From Velamenicoccus sp964471325 (GTDB taxonomy: Bacteria > Omnitrophota > Gorgyraeia > Velamenicoccales > Velamenicoccaceae), in contig CAYYFL010000020.1 of the NCBI GenBank assembly GCA_964471325.1, positions 1-23,935 on the forward strand: a stretch of 23,935 bases of DNA, written 5' to 3'. The notes under the pieces were generated by a model. It worked only from the letters and a program-made list of their open reading frames with translations, had not been told where the DNA came from and did no database searches. Shown one piece after another: positions 21,075 to 23,935 of the stretch; position 1 is the stretch's first letter; every line of letters begins with the position of its first letter. The position numbers were made by a program, and so were the translations under genes.

Positions 21075-22793
21075 TTATTCTTCTGTCGTCGCGCGCAGGG
21101 CCTCTTCGATGGTCGTGATCCCCCGCGCCACCAACAACATGGCGTCATCCCTCAAGGTCTTCATCCCTTTTTCTTTCATGGCAAACTCTTTGATGTGGCC
21201 GCTGGAAGCCCTCTGGATGATCAACCCGCGGACCGCATCGTCAATCATCAGCACCTCGTGGATCCCGATACGCTCGAAGTAGCCGGAGTTATTGCAAACA
21301 TGGCACCCCTTGCCTTTAAAAAATGTCGGGTTCTCTCCGGCACCGAGCACCCGTTCCAATCCGAGTTTTTTCCATGTCTCCCTGGGGATGTCGATAGGTT
21401 CCTTGCAATGCTGGCAGATACGCCGGCAGAGGCGCTTGGCCGACGTCACGATGAGACTGGAAGCGACCAGGAACGGCTCAATACCCATATCGATGAGACG
21501 CGTGATGGCCCCGACGGCGTCGTTGGTGTGGAGCGTCGACAAGACCACCTGCCCTGTCAATGATGCCTTGATTGCGATATCGGCGGTCTCGGAATCCCTA
21601 ATCTCGCCGACCATGACGACATCCGGGCTCTGTCTCAAGACCGACCGCAAGCCGGAGGCAAAAGTCAGGCCGATCTCGGGCCTTACGGCAATCTGCGTGA
21701 TGCCTTCCACCTGGTATTCCACAGGATCTTCGATCGTCACGATGTTGGACTCCGGTTTATTCAGCTTGTTGAGGATGGAATACAGCGTCGTCGACTTCCC
21801 GCACCCCGTCGGGCCGGTGATCAAGATCATGCCGTAAGGCTTGATGATCGCCTCCTCGAACAACCGGCGCGGCTCTTCCGTCATGCCCAGGGACTCAAAA
21901 CCGACGGACAGCTTGGACTTGTCGAGCGTACGCAAGACGAACTTCTGCCCGAAGGTTGTCGGGAGCGCCGAAACGCGGAAATCGATCTCCCGGTCCTTCA
22001 GCTTGACCTTGAACCGCCCATCCTGCGGCAGGCGGGCCTCTGTGATATCGAGGCCGGAGATGATCTTCAGGCGCGCCAGGACCGCGTTCTGGTTTTTCTT
22101 CGGCAGCCGGAAAACATCAAAAAGGTGGCCATCGATGCGGTAACGTATCCTCAGGTCGTGTTCCATGGGCTCCACATGGATATCGGAGGCGCGTTTTTTC
22201 AAGGCTTCTGTCAACATCAAATCGACGATCTTGACGATCGGGGCCTTCTCGCTCTCCTCAACAACGACCCCCAGTTCAATCGTCCCGTCGGTCTTGACGA
22301 CCTCGACCTCTCCTCCGCCATCCTCCTCCGCGGCGGCGGCCATCTCCTCGCTGCCCGTCGTCCCTTTGAAGAACCTGTCGAGGGCCTTGATAATGTCTTT
22401 CTCGCTGGCGAGGACGATATCGACGTCATGGCCGGTGATCGCCTTAAGGTCGTCAATCGCAAAAACATTCAAGGGATCGCTCATCGCGACACTCAGGACA
22501 TTGCCGATCTTGGACAGGGGGATCGCCTTATATTGCCGTGCCACTTTTTCCGGGAGCATCTCGACAACCTGAGCATCTATTTTGTATTTCGCCAGCTCAA
22601 GATAAGGGATGAAAAGCTCCTTGGCAAGCGCGGCAATCAGGTCTTTTTCTTTTACGAAACCCTGCTTGACCAAAATATCTTTCAGGTTCTCCCCTGTCTT
22701 GGCCTGGATCTGCTCCGCCTTCTCCAAATCCTGAGGAGTCAACAATTTCGCCTGCAGAAGGGCATCCATGAGTCTTTTTTTAAGAGTCGCCAT
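21075..22793 (-). CDS. pilB: Type IV pilus extension ATPase PilB
   Basis: Hexameric motor that powers pilus assembly at the inner membrane with PilC. The 572 residues begin with a GspE N-terminal/MshEN-like domain (about 5-140). The AAA-like core has Walker A GPTGCGKST (327-335), the Asp box around DPVEY (356-360), Walker B VMVGEIRD (393-400) and the His box with H422. Cysteines C456, C460, C463, C497 and C500 form the zinc-binding region typical of PilB/GspE and absent in PilT. The N-terminal repeats (RLMDALLQAKLLTPQDL, then TGENLKDILVKQGFV) resemble the MshEN c-di-GMP-binding pattern but lack some consensus residues. The ribosome-binding site is weak. Confidence 0.95.
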   Translation of the reverse strand: MATLKKRLMDALLQAKLLTPQDLEKAEQIQAKTGENLKDILVKQGFVKEKDLIAALAKELFIPYLELAKYKIDAQVVEMLPEKVARQYKAIPLSKIGNVLSVAMSDPLNVFAIDDLKAITGHDVDIVLASEKDIIKALDRFFKGTTGSEEMAAAAEEDGGGEVEVVKTDGTIELGVVVEESEKAPIVKIVDLMLTEALKKRASDIHVEPMEHDLRIRYRIDGHLFDVFRLPKKNQNAVLARLKIISGLDITEARLPQDGRFKVKLKDREIDFRVSALPTTFGQKFVLRTLDKSKLSVGFESLGMTEEPRRLFEEAIIKPYGMILITGPTGCGKSTTLYSILNKLNKPESNIVTIEDPVEYQVEGITQIAVRPEIGLTFASGLRSVLRQSPDVVMVGEIRDSETADIAIKASLTGQVVLSTLHTNDAVGAITRLIDMGIEPFLVASSLIVTSAKRLCRRICQHCKEPIDIPRETWKKLGLERVLGAGENPTFFKGKGCHVCNNSGYFERIGIHEVLMIDDAVRGLIIQRASSGHIKEFAMKEKGMKTLRDDAMLLVARGITTIEEALRATTEE

Positions 22794-22877
22794 ATCTTTT
22801 CTAGGGTGGAAAAGGTAAAGTTTATAAGTGCATGAGTGTGAAGCCTCCCTGATCTAAAGACCAAGGCTTCCTTCTTT

Positions 22878-22970
22878 CGCAGAAGGCGAAACACCCGCGC
22901 CATTCCGATAGGCGCGGGGTGCCGCAGAAGGCGAAACACCCGCGCAATACCGCTAAGCGCGGGGTGCCGC
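22878..22970. repeat. Two tandem 45-bp hairpin repeats
   Basis: Units begin at 22878 and 22923 with an exact 45-bp period, and a third start is cut off at 22968. In the first unit CACCC (22892-22896) pairs with GGGTG (22917-22921), GCGC pairs with GCGC, and one G (22916) is unpaired. The second unit keeps the stem with a changed loop. The layout matches the 44-bp arrays at 3357 and 18134, although the sequence differs. Confidence 0.88.
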
Positions 22971-23035
22971 AGAACTTCACAACTGCATTCCCGCCACCAC
23001 AACTTAGGCGGACCCGCCGATCTTTAGGGACGGGC

Positions 23036-23079
23036 ATCCCGCGGGTCTGCCCTGCCCGAGGCAGGGCGAACCCGGGGAT
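23036..23079. repeat. Large bulged palindrome upstream of pilB
   Basis: Arms ATCCC/GGGAT (5 bp) are followed by one unpaired G (23041), then CGGGT/ACCCG (5 bp), a 2x2 internal loop, GCCCTGC/GCAGGGC (7 bp) and a 5-nt loop. Seventeen base pairs with a single bulge is well beyond chance for this short stretch. No T-run follows on either strand, so it is not an intrinsic terminator. Confidence 0.85.
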
Positions 23080-23146
23080 TTCTGCGTCTTGATTAAAGTT
23101 TATAAGGGCACACACGGCTAAGTTTGGCGGCATATAACTTATGCAC

Positions 23147-23935
23147 TTATTTGTCTAGCGGCTCGTCGGGTGCCGTGACGCGCAGGACTTCCTCCAGGGA
23201 TGTGGCACCTTCCAAGACTTTTTTAAGGCCGTTCTCCCGCAGCGTCTTCATGCCTTCTCTGCGGGCAGCCGCTTTGATTTCATACTCTTGTGCCCTCTGG
23301 ATGATCAGATCTTTGATCTTCGGCGTCAACACCAGGGCTTCGCCGATGACCAGACGGCCCGCATAACCGATACCGAAACATCTTTTGCATCCTTTCCCGC
23401 GAAACACGGTAATGCCCTTCTTGGCCGCAGGGATCCCCAAAGATGCCGCCGCTTCCGGCGTCAATTCATAACCTTCTTTACAGGAGTCGCACACCTTGCG
23501 GACCAGACGCTGGTTGACCAGACAGATGACAGAAGAAGTGATCAGGAAAGGTTCGACGCCCATATTGACAAGCCGGATAATGGTGCCGGCGGCGGTCGTC
23601 GTGTGGAGCGTGCTTAAAACCAAATGACCGGTCAGAGCGCTTTTGATGGCGATGTCCACGGTCTCGAAATCACGGATCTCGCCGACCATGATCGTATCGG
23701 GGTCCTGCCTGAGGATCGAACGCAGACAGCCGGCGAAGGTCAGGCCGATCTCGGGACGCACGCTCACCTGGTTGATGCCTTCCAGCTGATACTCCACCGG
23801 GTCTTCGACGGTCACGATATTGTCTTCCGGCGTATCGACATATTTCAAAACAGAATAAAGCGTTGTCGTCTTCCCGGACCCCGTCGGGCCGCAGACGAGG
23901 ATCATGCCGTGAGGCCGGTCGGCACCCGACTTGAC
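23147..23935 (-). CDS. GspE/PilB-type secretion ATPase, C-terminal part (5' end off the window)
   Basis: A second assembly ATPase of the type II secretion/type IV pilus family. The frame stays open to the right edge, with VKSGADRPHG preceding the first visible methionine, so the N-terminus is outside. Visible are Walker A GPTGSGKTT, Asp box DPVEY, Walker B MVGEIRD, His box STLHTTTA and four zinc-type cysteines (CDSC and CKRC). The cysteines argue for an extension-type (PilB/GspE) rather than a PilT retraction ATPase. The core is clearly homologous to the adjacent PilB but diverged, for instance TTTAAGTIIRLVNMG against TNDAVGAITRLIDMG. Which apparatus it drives cannot be seen. Confidence 0.93.
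   Translation of the reverse strand, partial: VKSGADRPHGMILVCGPTGSGKTTTLYSVLKYVDTPEDNIVTVEDPVEYQLEGINQVSVRPEIGLTFAGCLRSILRQDPDTIMVGEIRDFETVDIAIKSALTGHLVLSTLHTTTAAGTIIRLVNMGVEPFLITSSVICLVNQRLVRKVCDSCKEGYELTPEAAASLGIPAAKKGITVFRGKGCKRCFGIGYAGRLVIGEALVLTPKIKDLIIQRAQEYEIKAAARREGMKTLRENGLKKVLEGATSLEEVLRVTAPDEPLDK

Larger units (their letters stand above)
22816..23106. repeat. 13-bp direct repeat flanking the pilB upstream gap
   Basis: TAAAGTTTATAAG occurs at 22816-22828 and again at 23094-23106, in the same orientation, 278 bp apart. In addition ATAAGTGCAT (22824-22833) is the exact inverse of ATGCACTTAT (23141-23150). The pairs bound the 353-nt gap between the two ATPase genes, whose content is the 45-bp tandem repeat and a large palindrome; no gene is visible. 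This could mark a mobile or duplicated segment, but there is no transposase. Confidence 0.65.

Overview
All protein genes recognised here lie on the minus strand, and a 16S rRNA gene enters at the left edge on the same strand. The organism is a diderm bacterium, because it encodes a PilQ-type secretin. The visible 16S start, with the GGCGGCGTGGAT stretch just after the conserved 5' primer site, resembles lineages around the PVC/Omnitrophota group. That placement is tentative, because only about 55 nt of 16S are visible and no search was possible.

Read in the direction of transcription (right to left), the window opens with a type IV pilus module. It comprises the 3' part of a GspE/PilB-like ATPase (23147-23935), a second, complete PilB (21075-22793), an REC-HD-GYP response regulator (19743-20810), PilC (18518-19711), a regulatory intergenic region, a type IV pilin (17430-17852) closed by a strong terminator, and a tight pilM-N-O-P-Q operon (12882-17144) that also ends in a terminator.

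The second block is housekeeping. It holds a short DUF2344 protein and ribonuclease G (10919-12763), then rplU, obgE, proB, proA, nadD, rpe, a phosphohexomutase, plsC, rpsA, tyrS and finally the rRNA operon promoter, leader and 16S start. Several joints are translationally coupled (ATGA at nadD/rpe and pilM/pilN, 11 bp at rpe/mutase, 41 bp at obgE/proB). The rpmA gene that usually sits between rplU and obgE is absent.

The most interesting stretch is the 665-nt gap in front of the pilin gene. On the pilin strand it holds, in order, a candidate promoter, an RNA resembling a c-di-GMP-I (GEMM) aptamer, three tandem 44-bp hairpin repeats, an intrinsic terminator and a second promoter directly upstream of the pilin. 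With the HD-GYP protein and an MshEN-like domain on PilB, this suggests that cyclic dinucleotides act on the pilus at the RNA, enzyme and motor levels. The 3' half of the aptamer matches well, but the 5' half and the 3' closing stem deviate, so it may be a divergent, interrupted or decayed member.

A second theme is a set of intergenic imperfect palindromes, often in tandem with a 44-45 bp period. They differ in sequence but share one geometry: an outer 5-bp stem, a single unpaired base, then 3-5 further pairs.
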